Shown here in pieces: positions 1 through 7,801 of a DNA stretch of 64,000 nucleotides (positions within the stretch are counted from its first letter, which is position 1; every line of letters begins with the position of its first letter). This DNA is from Gordonia asplenii (GTDB lineage: Bacteria > Actinomycetota > Actinomycetes > Mycobacteriales > Mycobacteriaceae). The position numbers were made by a program, and so were the translations under genes. The notes beneath the pieces are model-generated. The model made no database searches and was not told the DNA's origin. It saw nothing but the letters and a program-made list of their open reading frames with translations. Where the stretch lies: NCBI RefSeq assembly GCF_012933505.1, contig NZ_JABBNB010000033.1:16091-80090 (forward strand), in the 5' to 3' direction.

Positions 1-725
1 GAGGGGTTGAGCTTCAGCGCCAGCGGCCGTTCGGTGGGAACACCCGGGGCGAACCAGTTGGTGCGCAACGTCGCGCGGACGATGGAGATCAGGGCGCGCA
101 GCAGCCGGTCCTCATCGACCGAAGCCGCCAGCGCGACCGCCGCCGACAGTGCGGCCTCGGCGCGCGCTTGTCCGGCCGTGCGTTCGGCATCGTCGAGCCC
201 GGGCCGCAGGCGAGCGTCGAACAGATCGAGCAGGCCGCGGACGAATGCGCCGTTGCCGGCCAGTGTGGTGGCGGCGGTGTGCAGGTTGACCGTGAGTCCG
301 TATTGACGCGCATAGCGGCACAGCGCACGGATGAGGATCACTTCGGCGATGTCGAGGCCCGCCGCAGTCACCAGGCGGAGAAATCCGTCGATGTCGGTGT
401 GCCCGGCCATGATCGCGTCGAACGCTCGGGTCACCGCGGTGGCGGTGTCGTCGTCGAAGGCGACCGCGTCGACGGGCTGCAGCGTCAGGCGGTGCAGGTG
501 AGCGCCGGTGTCGTGGTCGTGGTCGACGATGACCAGACCGAGGCGGCTGAAAGTGTCGGCGAGACTCGTGAGCGTCGGTGCTACGGTCGTCGCGGCGGTG
601 CCGGGATGGGGCCAGGCCAGGACGGCGGTCAGGGTGTCCGGCTGGATCGAGGCGAAGGCGAGCCGGGGGCGGGTGAGGGCGTCGGTGATGGCGAGGCGGC
701 GGGTAGATGTGTCGGCGGACAACAA
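1..725 (-). CDS. NAD-specific glutamate dehydrogenase, N-terminal part (runs off the window)
   Basis: Oxidative deamination of glutamate to 2-oxoglutarate with NAD+. The minus-strand frame is open to the window edge and reads RALCRYARQ, then LLRALISIVRATLRTNWF and LALKLNP, which match the region just before the catalytic domain of the large bacterial NAD-GDH family. In 180-kDa members this block sits several hundred residues in; here it lies near residue 220, so this looks like a shorter form. An ATG lies at 743, but AAAGGAG occurs just inside it, placed correctly for TTG at 725, so I prefer 725. The 3' end is not in the window. Plus-strand ORFs here are shadows. Confidence 0.72.
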   Translation of the reverse strand, partial: MLSADTSTRRLAITDALTRPRLAFASIQPDTLTAVLAWPHPGTAATTVAPTLTSLADTFSRLGLVIVDHDHDTGAHLHRLTLQPVDAVAFDDDTATAVTRAFDAIMAGHTDIDGFLRLVTAAGLDIAEVILIRALCRYARQYGLTVNLHTAATTLAGNGAFVRGLLDLFDARLRPGLDDAERTAGQARAEAALSAAVALAASVDEDRLLRALISIVRATLRTNWFAPGVPTERPLALKLNP

Positions 726-966
726 CGTTGACTCCTTTGTCATCGTCGTGGATGGAACGCCCCTACTGTCCGTGATGTGCCACTGGTCGCGACATAACCG
801 AAATGGAGTGTTACGTCACACGCCGCGCTCCGGTTCGTCGGGTGTGCGTGTCGCCGGACCTTGAACCGGCAGCTCGCGGCCTCCGGTACGCCACGTGCGA
901 CGTGCCGCAATACACACTCTGCGACCTTAAGCAACCCCACAGCTACCCTTCGGCAATGTCGTTGGC
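726..966. promoter_or_regulatory. Divergent intergenic region between the GDH and glycosidase genes
   Basis: About 240 bases without a gene must hold the promoters of both divergent genes. It contains a 7-bp inverted repeat, CCGGTTC at 830-836 and GAACCGG at 863-869. The first arm lies in CTCCGGTTCGTCGGG, which recurs in the terminator hairpin at 2089-2124. No clear -10/-35 pair stands out. Confidence 0.4.
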
Positions 967-2079
967 ATGCACCTCGTGCCCAAACCTGTAGTCGGTCATA
1001 TCCCGGGGAAATCGCGGCTCATCACGTTCGTCGCCATTGCACTCGTCACCGGATTCCTGACCCTCGCGGGGATGTCCTACGCCGACGCACTCAACGCTCC
1101 CGGCTACGCCAGCTTCGCCGACAAGACCTCCGAGTGGCTGCGCGATCACGGCGCGGGCCCCCTCGTCGACAGCGTCGAATCCTGGTACTACACAAGGCAC
1201 GTGCCCTCGACGACGGCGGCCGACGTGAAGCAGTTCGCGCACGGCGCACCGGCGTCGAACGCGCACTTGCAACTGCCGACGCTGCCGATTCCGGTGGGCT
1301 CCACCGTCGCCCCGCGGTGGTTGCCCGGGCGCCCGGCAGCGGGCGGTAAACCTGCGCTCTACACCAGTTCGTTCGAGCCCGACCGTGCGCATCCGAGTGT
1401 CATCGCGGGCGTCGCGGTGATCGACTCGGCCGCCGTCAAGCTGCACTTGATGCCTGGCACGGCTCAGCCGAATTCGGCGCAGAATCATTCCGCCGCACAG
1501 GTTCCCGCCGTCGACGTCCCGAACCTCGCGGCGGTCTTCAACTCCGGCTTCCGGTTCGGCGACATCGCCGGCGGCATCTATGCGTTCGGCCACGAGCTCA
1601 AACCGCTGCACGCGGGCTCGGCTACCGCGGTGATCGACGACCGCGGGCGGCTGACCATCGGCGAGTGGGGCCGCGAGGTGAAGGCGTCGTCGCACATGGT
1701 CGCGGCGCGGCAGAACCTGGCGCTGCTCGTCGACGACGGCCGGTCACAACCGCAGATCCGCGGCCTCGGCTACTGGGGCGGAACCGGGCTGGAGAATCAA
1801 TACACATGGCGCTCGGGACTCGGCGTCGACCGCAACGGCAATCTGATCTACGTCGACGGCAACCAGCTCAACCTTTCGGCGCTGGCGAGCGCCCTCGTCG
1901 ACGCCGGCGCCGTGCGGGCCATGCAGCTCGACATCCACCCGGGAATGGCGACATTCGTCAGCTACTCCGTCGACCACGCCAGACATGCGACGCCGAGTAA
2001 GCTGCTGACCTGGCAGCCCGGCCCGCTCAATCGGTACCTGACACCGGACCGTCGCGACTTCTTCTACGTGACGACGTGA
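967..2079 (+). CDS. Phosphodiester glycosidase (NAGPA/DUF2233) family membrane-anchored protein
   Basis: A 370-residue protein with one N-terminal hydrophobic segment (about residues 18-38, signal anchor or signal peptide), so it acts at or outside the membrane. The C-terminal half has the NAGPA-type pattern: FNSGFRFGDIAGGIYAFG, a VYVDGNQLNLSALASALVDAG stretch and MQLDIHPGMATF. Family members cleave or bind phosphodiester-linked sugars; the actual substrate is unknown. No strong Shine-Dalgarno precedes the ATG. The gene converges on the monooxygenase gene with a perfect hairpin between them. Confidence 0.75.
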   Translation: MHLVPKPVVGHIPGKSRLITFVAIALVTGFLTLAGMSYADALNAPGYASFADKTSEWLRDHGAGPLVDSVESWYYTRHVPSTTAADVKQFAHGAPASNAHLQLPTLPIPVGSTVAPRWLPGRPAAGGKPALYTSSFEPDRAHPSVIAGVAVIDSAAVKLHLMPGTAQPNSAQNHSAAQVPAVDVPNLAAVFNSGFRFGDIAGGIYAFGHELKPLHAGSATAVIDDRGRLTIGEWGREVKASSHMVAARQNLALLVDDGRSQPQIRGLGYWGGTGLENQYTWRSGLGVDRNGNLIYVDGNQLNLSALASALVDAGAVRAMQLDIHPGMATFVSYSVDHARHATPSKLLTWQPGPLNRYLTPDRRDFFYVTT

Positions 2080-2088
2080 ACCGCGCCG

Positions 2089-2124
2089 ACACTCCGGTTC
2101 GTCGGGGGACACGAACCGGAGTGT
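2089..2124. terminator. Bidirectional terminator hairpin
   Basis: Perfect 14-bp stem (ACACTCCGGTTCGT at 2089-2102, complement at 2111-2124) with an 8-base loop between two convergent genes. It has no long T tract, as is usual in high-GC actinomycetes. Confidence 0.75.
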
Positions 2125-2151
2125 GCGCGCTATATCTCAGCTCAATTCACG

Positions 2152-3993
2152 TCAGCTCAGATGGTGAACCTCCTGCAGCCCGTAGACGGGGGTGTGCAGT
2201 CCCTCGAATCGAGCCTTCAGTTGCAGGGCGAGATACAACGAATAGTGCCGCGACTGGTGAAGATTGCCGCCGTGGAACCACAGGTTGGGCTGCTGGGTTG
2301 GCTTCCACATGTTGCGCTGCTCACCCTCCCACGGTCCGGGATCCTTCGTGGTGTCTGAGCCGAGGCCCCACACCTTGCCGACGCGGTCGGCGACGTCCTG
2401 ACCCATCAAGTCGGCCGCCCAGCCGTTCATCGAGCCGTAGCCGGTCGCGTACACCACGACGTCGGCGGGCAGCTCGGTGCCGTCGGTCAGCACGACGCTG
2501 TTCTCGGTCAGGTGGTCGACGTTGCCGTGGGCCAGCTTGATGGTGCCGTTGGCGACGAGCTCCGACGCGCCGACGTCGATGTAGTAGCCCGAGCCGCGGC
2601 GCAGGTACTTCATGAACAGGCCGGAATCGTCGTCGCCGAAGTCGAGGTCGAAGCCGGCGGCCTCCAGCGCCGCGTAGAAGTCCTTGTCCCGTTCGCGGAT
2701 CTCGTTGTAGATCGGGATCTGGAACTCGTGCATGATCCGGTAGGGCAGCGAAGCGAAGGTGAAATCGGCCTTCTTGGTGGTCATGCCCGACGCCACCGCG
2801 CGCTCACTGTAGAGGTCGCCGAGACCGACCTCCATCAACGAATCCGACCGCACGATGTGCGTCGACGACCGCTGGACCATCGTCGCATCGACACCATTGT
2901 CCACCAACGCTTTACAGATGTCGTGCGACGAGTTGTTGGCGCCGATGACGACGACCTTCTTGCCCGCGTAATTGTCGGGTCCGGGGTGTTGGCTGGAGTG
3001 ATGCTGCTCGCCGGTGAAGACGTCCTGGCCGGGGAAGCTCGGCACATTCGCCTTGCCCGACATACCCGTCGCGAGCACGAGCTGCGTCGGGTGCAGCGTC
3101 AGTTCCTCGCCGTCGCGGTTGATCTGGACGGTCCATTTGCCGCTGGCCTCGTCGTAGGACGCCGAGGTGCACTCGGTCTTGGACCAGTACGGCACCTCCA
3201 TGACCCGGGTGTAGAACTCCAGCCAGTCGCCGATCTTGTCCTTCGGCGCGAAGACCGGCCAGTTGTCGGGGAACGGGAGGTAGGGCAGGTGGTCGTACCA
3301 GACCGGGTCGTGTAGGCACAGCGACTTGTACCGCTTGCGCCACTGGTCGCCGGGGCGGTCGTGCTTGTCGACGACGATGGACGGCACGCCGAGCTGCCGC
3401 AGTCGGGCGCCGAGGGCGATGCCGCCCTGACCGCCGCCGATCACCAGCACGTACGGCTGCACCGCGTAGCCGAGCTCGTCTTCCTCGTCGGCCTTGCGTT
3501 CGGCCCACGACCGGGTGTCGGCGCTCTGGCCGTGCACCGCGCCCATGACGCGCGAGGCACCCAATGGCTCCTCGTGGCCCTTGAGTTCCTGCAGCGTGGT
3601 GAGCAGGGTCCAGGCCTTCGGGCCGTCCTCGCCGTCGCGCAGACGGAGCAGACCTTCGCCGCGCCCGACCGACGTCTCGAAGGTGACGAAGGCGGTGTAG
3701 ATGCCGTCGGCGGCGGTGGCCGGTTCGCTGGTGGTGAAGTTCGACGGCGCGGTGTCGGCCAGGCGATCGGCGAGCATCGCGGCGATCTCGTCATGCCCTT
3801 CGACGGTCTTCAGATTCCAGGTGAATGCGACCAGGTCGCGCCAGAAGCTGTCGGTGACGAACAAGTCGGTCACGGCGGCGATGTCCTGTGCCTGCAGCGC
3901 CCGTTCGAAATCGCCGAGCCACGCGTCGACGACCGCTTGGGGATCTGGCGAACCCGTACTTCCGACGTCGGTCGGATCCAGGGTCTGGGTCAT
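2152..3993 (-). CDS. FAD/NAD(P)-dependent flavin monooxygenase with N-terminal NTF2-like domain
   Basis: A 613-residue protein. Residues 1 to about 150 look like an NTF2/SnoaL-like domain. The FAD-binding Rossmann motif VIGGGQGG lies near residue 185, followed by a GDQWRKRYKSLCLHDP stretch typical of flavin-containing monooxygenases. The FMO-like signature FTGEQHHSSQHP and a second nucleotide-binding segment (VVVIGANNSSHD) are also present. The second Gly motif is degenerate (GANNSS), as in several actinobacterial homologues. It likely oxygenates a small organic substrate that I cannot name. GAGGAG precedes the ATG at 3993. It is divergent from a GAF-domain activator, its probable regulator. 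Confidence 0.85.
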   Translation of the reverse strand: MTQTLDPTDVGSTGSPDPQAVVDAWLGDFERALQAQDIAAVTDLFVTDSFWRDLVAFTWNLKTVEGHDEIAAMLADRLADTAPSNFTTSEPATAADGIYTAFVTFETSVGRGEGLLRLRDGEDGPKAWTLLTTLQELKGHEEPLGASRVMGAVHGQSADTRSWAERKADEEDELGYAVQPYVLVIGGGQGGIALGARLRQLGVPSIVVDKHDRPGDQWRKRYKSLCLHDPVWYDHLPYLPFPDNWPVFAPKDKIGDWLEFYTRVMEVPYWSKTECTSASYDEASGKWTVQINRDGEELTLHPTQLVLATGMSGKANVPSFPGQDVFTGEQHHSSQHPGPDNYAGKKVVVIGANNSSHDICKALVDNGVDATMVQRSSTHIVRSDSLMEVGLGDLYSERAVASGMTTKKADFTFASLPYRIMHEFQIPIYNEIRERDKDFYAALEAAGFDLDFGDDDSGLFMKYLRRGSGYYIDVGASELVANGTIKLAHGNVDHLTENSVVLTDGTELPADVVVYATGYGSMNGWAADLMGQDVADRVGKVWGLGSDTTKDPGPWEGEQRNMWKPTQQPNLWFHGGNLHQSRHYSLYLALQLKARFEGLHTPVYGLQEVHHLS

Positions 3994-4058
3994 GACTTCA
4001 TCTCCTCACTGAGCTGTTGTGAGGTACAGCACACTCCGTTTCGCGACGCGCCGACAGG

Positions 4059-4076
4059 GTTGCAGGGGGTTGCAAC
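4059..4076. promoter_or_regulatory. Candidate operator, GTTGCA-N6-TGCAAC
   Basis: Perfect 6-bp inverted repeat (4059-4064 and 4071-4076) in the 126-bp gap between the monooxygenase and its divergent GAF-domain regulator. It is the only clear dyad there, so it is the likeliest regulator-binding site. Confidence 0.45.
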
Positions 4077-4119
4077 GTGACCTGTCTTTGCCCACCGGCT
4101 GTGATGGAGCGCACAATGG

Positions 4120-5364
4120 GTGGCGATGACCAGTGCCGTGATTCCCGAGCCCGCAGTTCCCGCCGGCGACGATCCGCGCCAGTACGCGCGACTCCTCGCC
4201 GACGTCTACAACGCGACGATGTCGGGGGAGAAGGTGCCCGCACGACCCCGCGACGTCATCGGGGCGTCGTGGGAGCGGGTACGCGACGTCGGGCTCAACC
4301 CGGAGACCGGCATCCTCGACGGCCCGCTCGACGCGGCCGAACTGGAGGGGCATCGCGTCGGATCGGGGTTGCTCGCCGTGCTCGACGACCTCACTCGTGG
4401 GCTCGACATGTTGATCGCCGACGGCGACAACATTCTGGTGATCGCCGACGCCGGGGGTCGCGTGTTGTGGCGTTCAGGCGTGAATCGTGTTCTCTCCAAA
4501 GCAGATTCGCTAGGTTTCGTGCTGGGCGCCAACTGGTCGGAAGACATGGTCGGAACCAATGCGATCGGTACCGCTCTGGCGTCGGGCCGCGCGGTGCAGG
4601 TGTTCTCCGCCGAGCATTTCGTCCGCAGCCATCACGCTTGGACTTGTGCGGGTGCGCCGATCCGCGACCCGCGTACCGACGAGGTGCTCGGCGTCGTCGA
4701 CGTGAGCGGCCCCGCGGCGACCATCCATCCCACGACGGTCGCGCTGGTCGACGCCGTGGCCAAACTGGCCGAGGCGCAGCTGCGCGATCTGCATCGGCGC
4801 AGCCTCGACGCGCTGCGTTCGGTCGCGGCCCCGATGCTCGCCCGGATGGGTGTCCCGGCGTTGGCCGTCGACGCGCAGGGGTGGGTTGCCGCGGTCGACG
4901 TCGTGCAACCGCGCAGTCGTTTGGTACTGCCCAAGAAGCTGTCCGCGGGTCGGGTGTGGCTGTCGTCGCTGGGTGCGTGCGACGTCGATCCGCTGCCCGG
5001 CGGCTGGCTGGTCCGCGTCGCCGAAGATGCGGTGGCCACCGAACCGACGCGCATCGAGTTGACTCCGGGCAAGACCGAGGTATGGGTCACCGGTCCCAGC
5101 GGTCGGCGCCAGATCAAACCGTCGCGCCGGCATGCCGACATCCTCGCGTTGTTGGCGCGCCACCGCGACGGACTCACCGCGGCGCAGATGGCCGACAAGC
5201 TCTTCGGTGACCCCACTCGCACGATTACGGTGCGCGCGGAGATGTCGCGGCTGCGCAAGTCGTTGGGTGGCCTGCTCGACGCCAATCCGTACCGGTTCTC
5301 GTCGGGGATCGACGTCGTGTGGGGCGGCGCGGCGGCCGACGGCCCGAGGGCGCCCATGCCCTAG
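4120..5364 (+). CDS. GAF-domain transcriptional activator (AcoR/DhaR-like, without sigma-54 AAA domain)
   Basis: About 414 residues. The N-terminal region up to about residue 230 matches the sensory part of AcoR-type activators (VIGASWERVRDVGL, then a GAF domain with LGANWSEDMVGTNAIGTAL and HHAWTCAGAPIRDP). The sigma-54-interacting AAA+ module is absent. The C-terminus (about 335-395) has a helix-turn-helix-like region, TAAQMADKLFG...VRAEMSRLRKSLGG. Start is GTG 4120 or ATG 4126. Its position divergent to the monooxygenase suggests it senses a substrate and controls that gene (inference). Confidence 0.8.
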   Translation: MAMTSAVIPEPAVPAGDDPRQYARLLADVYNATMSGEKVPARPRDVIGASWERVRDVGLNPETGILDGPLDAAELEGHRVGSGLLAVLDDLTRGLDMLIADGDNILVIADAGGRVLWRSGVNRVLSKADSLGFVLGANWSEDMVGTNAIGTALASGRAVQVFSAEHFVRSHHAWTCAGAPIRDPRTDEVLGVVDVSGPAATIHPTTVALVDAVAKLAEAQLRDLHRRSLDALRSVAAPMLARMGVPALAVDAQGWVAAVDVVQPRSRLVLPKKLSAGRVWLSSLGACDVDPLPGGWLVRVAEDAVATEPTRIELTPGKTEVWVTGPSGRRQIKPSRRHADILALLARHRDGLTAAQMADKLFGDPTRTITVRAEMSRLRKSLGGLLDANPYRFSSGIDVVWGGAAADGPRAPMP

Positions 5365-5374
5365 GCTGGTGCGG

Positions 5375-6058
5375 GTGCGATTGGTTATTGCGGAGTGCCA
5401 AGTTGACTACGTCGGCAAGTTGACCGCCCATCTTCCGATGGCGAAGCGGTTGCTGCTGGTGAAATCGGATGGGTCGGTCAGCGTGCACGCCGACGACCGC
5501 GCGTACAAGCCGCTGAACTGGATGACGCCGCCGTGCTGGCTGGTCGAGGAGACCGTGCCCGACGACGTCGACGCGCAGGCCCTCTGGGTGGTCACCAATA
5601 AGGCCGACGAGCAGTTGCGCATCACCATCAAGTCGATCGAGCACGATTCCAGTCACGAGCTCGGCGTCGACCCGGGGCTCGTCAAAGACGGCGTCGAGGC
5701 GCATCTGCAGGAGCTGCTGGCCGAGCATGTGGAGACGCTGGGAGCCGGCCACACGCTGATCCGTCGCGAGTACATGACCGCGATCGGCCCGGTGGATCTG
5801 CTGTGCCGCGACGCCGACGGTGGAACCGTCGCGGTGGAGATCAAGCGGCGCGGCGAGATAGACGGCGTCGAGCAGTTGACGCGCTACCTCGACCTGCTCA
5901 ATCGCGATACGACGTTGGCGCCGGTAGCGGGAGTGTTTGCGGCACAACAGATAAAGCCGCAGGCCCGGACGTTGGCGAACGACCGCGGAATCCGGTGCCT
6001 GATCCTGGACTACGACAAGCTGCGCGGGACCGAGAGCACCGAGTTCCGGCTGTTCTGA
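5375..6058 (+). CDS. nucS: Endonuclease NucS (mismatch-specific)
   Basis: Archaeo-actinobacterial endonuclease that cuts at mismatches and provides MutS/MutL-independent mismatch repair. The product is 227 residues, close to the mycobacterial enzyme. The N-terminal LTAHLPMAKRLLL...VSVHADDRAYKPLNWM block and the C-terminal nuclease motifs (GPVDLLCRD followed by VAVEIKRRGEIDGVEQL, the D...ExK set) are intact. The open frame extends upstream, but GTG 5375 gives the canonical MRLVIAEC start. It begins 10 bases after the GAF regulator stop, so the two may be cotranscribed. Confidence 0.93.
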   Translation: MRLVIAECQVDYVGKLTAHLPMAKRLLLVKSDGSVSVHADDRAYKPLNWMTPPCWLVEETVPDDVDAQALWVVTNKADEQLRITIKSIEHDSSHELGVDPGLVKDGVEAHLQELLAEHVETLGAGHTLIRREYMTAIGPVDLLCRDADGGTVAVEIKRRGEIDGVEQLTRYLDLLNRDTTLAPVAGVFAAQQIKPQARTLANDRGIRCLILDYDKLRGTESTEFRLF

Positions 6059-6067
6059 GGGTCGCCG

Positions 6068-7165
6068 CTACTGCGCCACCCGGCGGTTGACGTTGTTCGC
6101 GCTGAACGGCTTGGTGCTCGGCTCGTTCGAATTCGACGCCGCGCCTGATCCGCCGCCCGACGTCGGGGCCGAGCCGTTGGGTACCGCGTTCGGCGCCGAA
6201 TTGTTGGACGCCGATTGCTGCGGTTGCTGTTGTTTCCCGATCGCGCGCTTCTCGTCGTCGGAGATCTTCGACGGCCCGGTCAGCTCGCGGTTGAGCAGTT
6301 CGGTGTCGGACAGATCGTCGGCATCGGCGAAGTCGTCGATGTGAGTCAGTTTGAGCTCGTTGGGCGCGGAGACCAGGTGTTTGCGCAGTTCCTCGAGATG
6401 ATCGAGCACGCCCTGGTGGGTGCTGCGCGCACGCTTGGCGAATTCGCGTGACTGATGCATCCGCTCGAGGGCGACGCGTTGCGCGGTGTCTTTGAGGCGT
6501 TTGACCTCGGCGTCGGTCTTCGCGCGCTCGGCGGCGATCGCGGCGTCGAAGCGTTCCCGCTCGGTGTTGCGCGCACGGGTGCTCTGCTGCTCGAGCTCAG
6601 CAGCCTCGTTGGTGGCCTTCTCCACGATGCGCCGCGCTTCCTGGCGAGCCGCGGTCATCGTCGCGGTGTGTTCGTTCTCCATCGCGGTCTTGCGATCGGC
6701 GAGCGACTTGGCGGTCTTGTCCGCTTCGCGCTTGGCCGCAGCGGTGATCTCCTCGGCACGCCGTGTCGCCGCGGTCACCTTGGCTTCGGCGTCTTTGATC
6801 AGCGCGGCCGAGTGCTGCTGTGCCACCGACACGGTCTCGGCCGCTTCCGCCTGGGAATTCGCCCGGATCTCCGACGCCTCGTCGGAGGCCAGCTGCAGCA
6901 TCCGCGACAGTCGCTCGCTCATGCCCTGCGCGGTGGTCGGCGGCACCGACAACCGGTCCACCTCGTGGCGCAACTCCTCGATTTCCTCGCGTGCGGCGCC
7001 CAGATGCGCGGCCAACTCGTTGGCGTTGGCGTTGGCCGCATCGCGGTCGGCGGCGAGCACACGCAATTCAGCGTCGAAGCGTTGGAATGCGTCGTTGACC
7101 TGGTCGCGGTCGTAACCGCGACGGGTCGTGTCGAAAGGGGCGGGACGCGGAGCTGGAGCCGACAT
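6068..7165 (-). CDS. DivIVA-like coiled-coil protein
   Basis: A 365-residue protein. The N-terminus (FDTTRRGYDRDQVNDAF, residues about 10-30) resembles the membrane-associating DivIVA domain. It is followed by about 220 residues of Ala/Glu/Arg-rich coiled coil and a low-complexity Gln/Asn/Ser/Pro/Gly tail. DivIVA-type proteins organise polar growth and the cell envelope in actinomycetes; this one is not Wag31 itself. I placed the start at ATG 7165 because the domain starts there, although the frame stays open further upstream across the epimerase gene. Confidence 0.75.
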   Translation of the reverse strand: MSAPAPRPAPFDTTRRGYDRDQVNDAFQRFDAELRVLAADRDAANANANELAAHLGAAREEIEELRHEVDRLSVPPTTAQGMSERLSRMLQLASDEASEIRANSQAEAAETVSVAQQHSAALIKDAEAKVTAATRRAEEITAAAKREADKTAKSLADRKTAMENEHTATMTAARQEARRIVEKATNEAAELEQQSTRARNTERERFDAAIAAERAKTDAEVKRLKDTAQRVALERMHQSREFAKRARSTHQGVLDHLEELRKHLVSAPNELKLTHIDDFADADDLSDTELLNRELTGPSKISDDEKRAIGKQQQPQQSASNNSAPNAVPNGSAPTSGGGSGAASNSNEPSTKPFSANNVNRRVAQ

Positions 7166-7194
7166 GGCGACCAGTGTAGTGCCGATCGGTACCG

Positions 7195-7689
7195 CTAGTG
7201 GGCGCCACCGTCGGCAGCGGGCTCCACCAATTCCAAAAGGACGCCGCCCGCATCTTTGGGATGTACGAAGTTGATTCGCGAATCCGCTGTGCCTCGTCGG
7301 GGTGCAGGATAGAGAACCCGAACTCCGGCAGCGGTGAGTCGCTCGGTCACCGCGTCGACGTCGGTGACCCGCACGGCCAGCTGCTGCAGTCCGGGGCCGC
7401 TGCGCGCGATGAACTTGGCGATCGTCGACTCGTCGTTGAGGGGGGCGAGCAACTGGATGACGGCGCTGCCGTCGGTGGCCGCACTGGCCGGTCCGACCAT
7501 GGCCTCGCGCACCCCCTGCTCCTCGTTGACCTCTTCGTGGAGGGTCACGAAACCGAGATGGGTGGCGTACCACTGCTTGGCGGCGTCGAGGTCGGGTACG
7601 GCGATGCCGGCGTGATCGATGGCCGTGACGAGGTCGGAGATCAGGGTGGTTGGGGAGGTGTTGGCTGGATCCGTTGACGATGCACTCAT
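7195..7689 (-). CDS. mce: Methylmalonyl-CoA epimerase
   Basis: Interconverts (2R)- and (2S)-methylmalonyl-CoA in propionate metabolism. The 164-residue protein is a vicinal-oxygen-chelate fold: IDHAGIAVPDLDAAKQWY, then GPGLQQLAVRVTDVDAV, then the RRGTADSRINFVHPKDAGGVLLELVEP block. The His of IDHAG and the Glu of LLELVEP are metal-ligand positions; the usual His pair in the middle motif reads QQ, as I recall for mycobacterial homologues. Start ATG 7689 skips 17 poorly supported residues. It is divergent from the thiolase, as in Rv1322A/fadA4. Confidence 0.88.
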   Translation of the reverse strand: MSASSTDPANTSPTTLISDLVTAIDHAGIAVPDLDAAKQWYATHLGFVTLHEEVNEEQGVREAMVGPASAATDGSAVIQLLAPLNDESTIAKFIARSGPGLQQLAVRVTDVDAVTERLTAAGVRVLYPAPRRGTADSRINFVHPKDAGGVLLELVEPAADGGAH

Positions 7690-7714
7690 CGTCCAAAGGT
7701 AGCGTTGAGTCGGT

Positions 7715-7734
7715 AGACCACTGCGCGGTGGTCT
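7715..7734. promoter_or_regulatory. Inverted repeat AGACCAC-N6-GTGGTCT
   Basis: Perfect 7-bp dyad in the 112-bp divergent gap between the epimerase and thiolase genes, next to a second dyad at 7739-7768. Possible operator or part of a regulatory leader. Confidence 0.4.
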
Positions 7735-7738
7735 GGAC

Positions 7739-7768
7739 AACTTCAGTTATTTCGAATTAACTAAAGTT
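7739..7768. promoter_or_regulatory. Candidate operator dyad AACTTCAGTTA-N8-TAACTAAAGTT
   Basis: The arms (7739-7749 and 7758-7768) match at 10 of 11 positions, in an AT-rich patch 34 bp upstream of the thiolase start. This is the form expected of a TetR- or MarR-type operator and it could control both divergent genes. Confidence 0.5.
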
Positions 7769-7801
7769 GCAGTGGTCGCAAGCAGTCACAAGGAGACAAC
7801 A

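Noticed and set aside
829..869. Intergenic inverted repeat as a terminator for the GDH gene
   Set aside because: It lies upstream of both divergent genes, so it cannot terminate either; its similarity to the hairpin at 2089 is limited to one arm.
2512..4080. Long plus-strand open frames opposite the monooxygenase gene
   Set aside because: They mirror the third-position GC bias of the coding strand, contain no recognisable domains and lack ribosome-binding sites.
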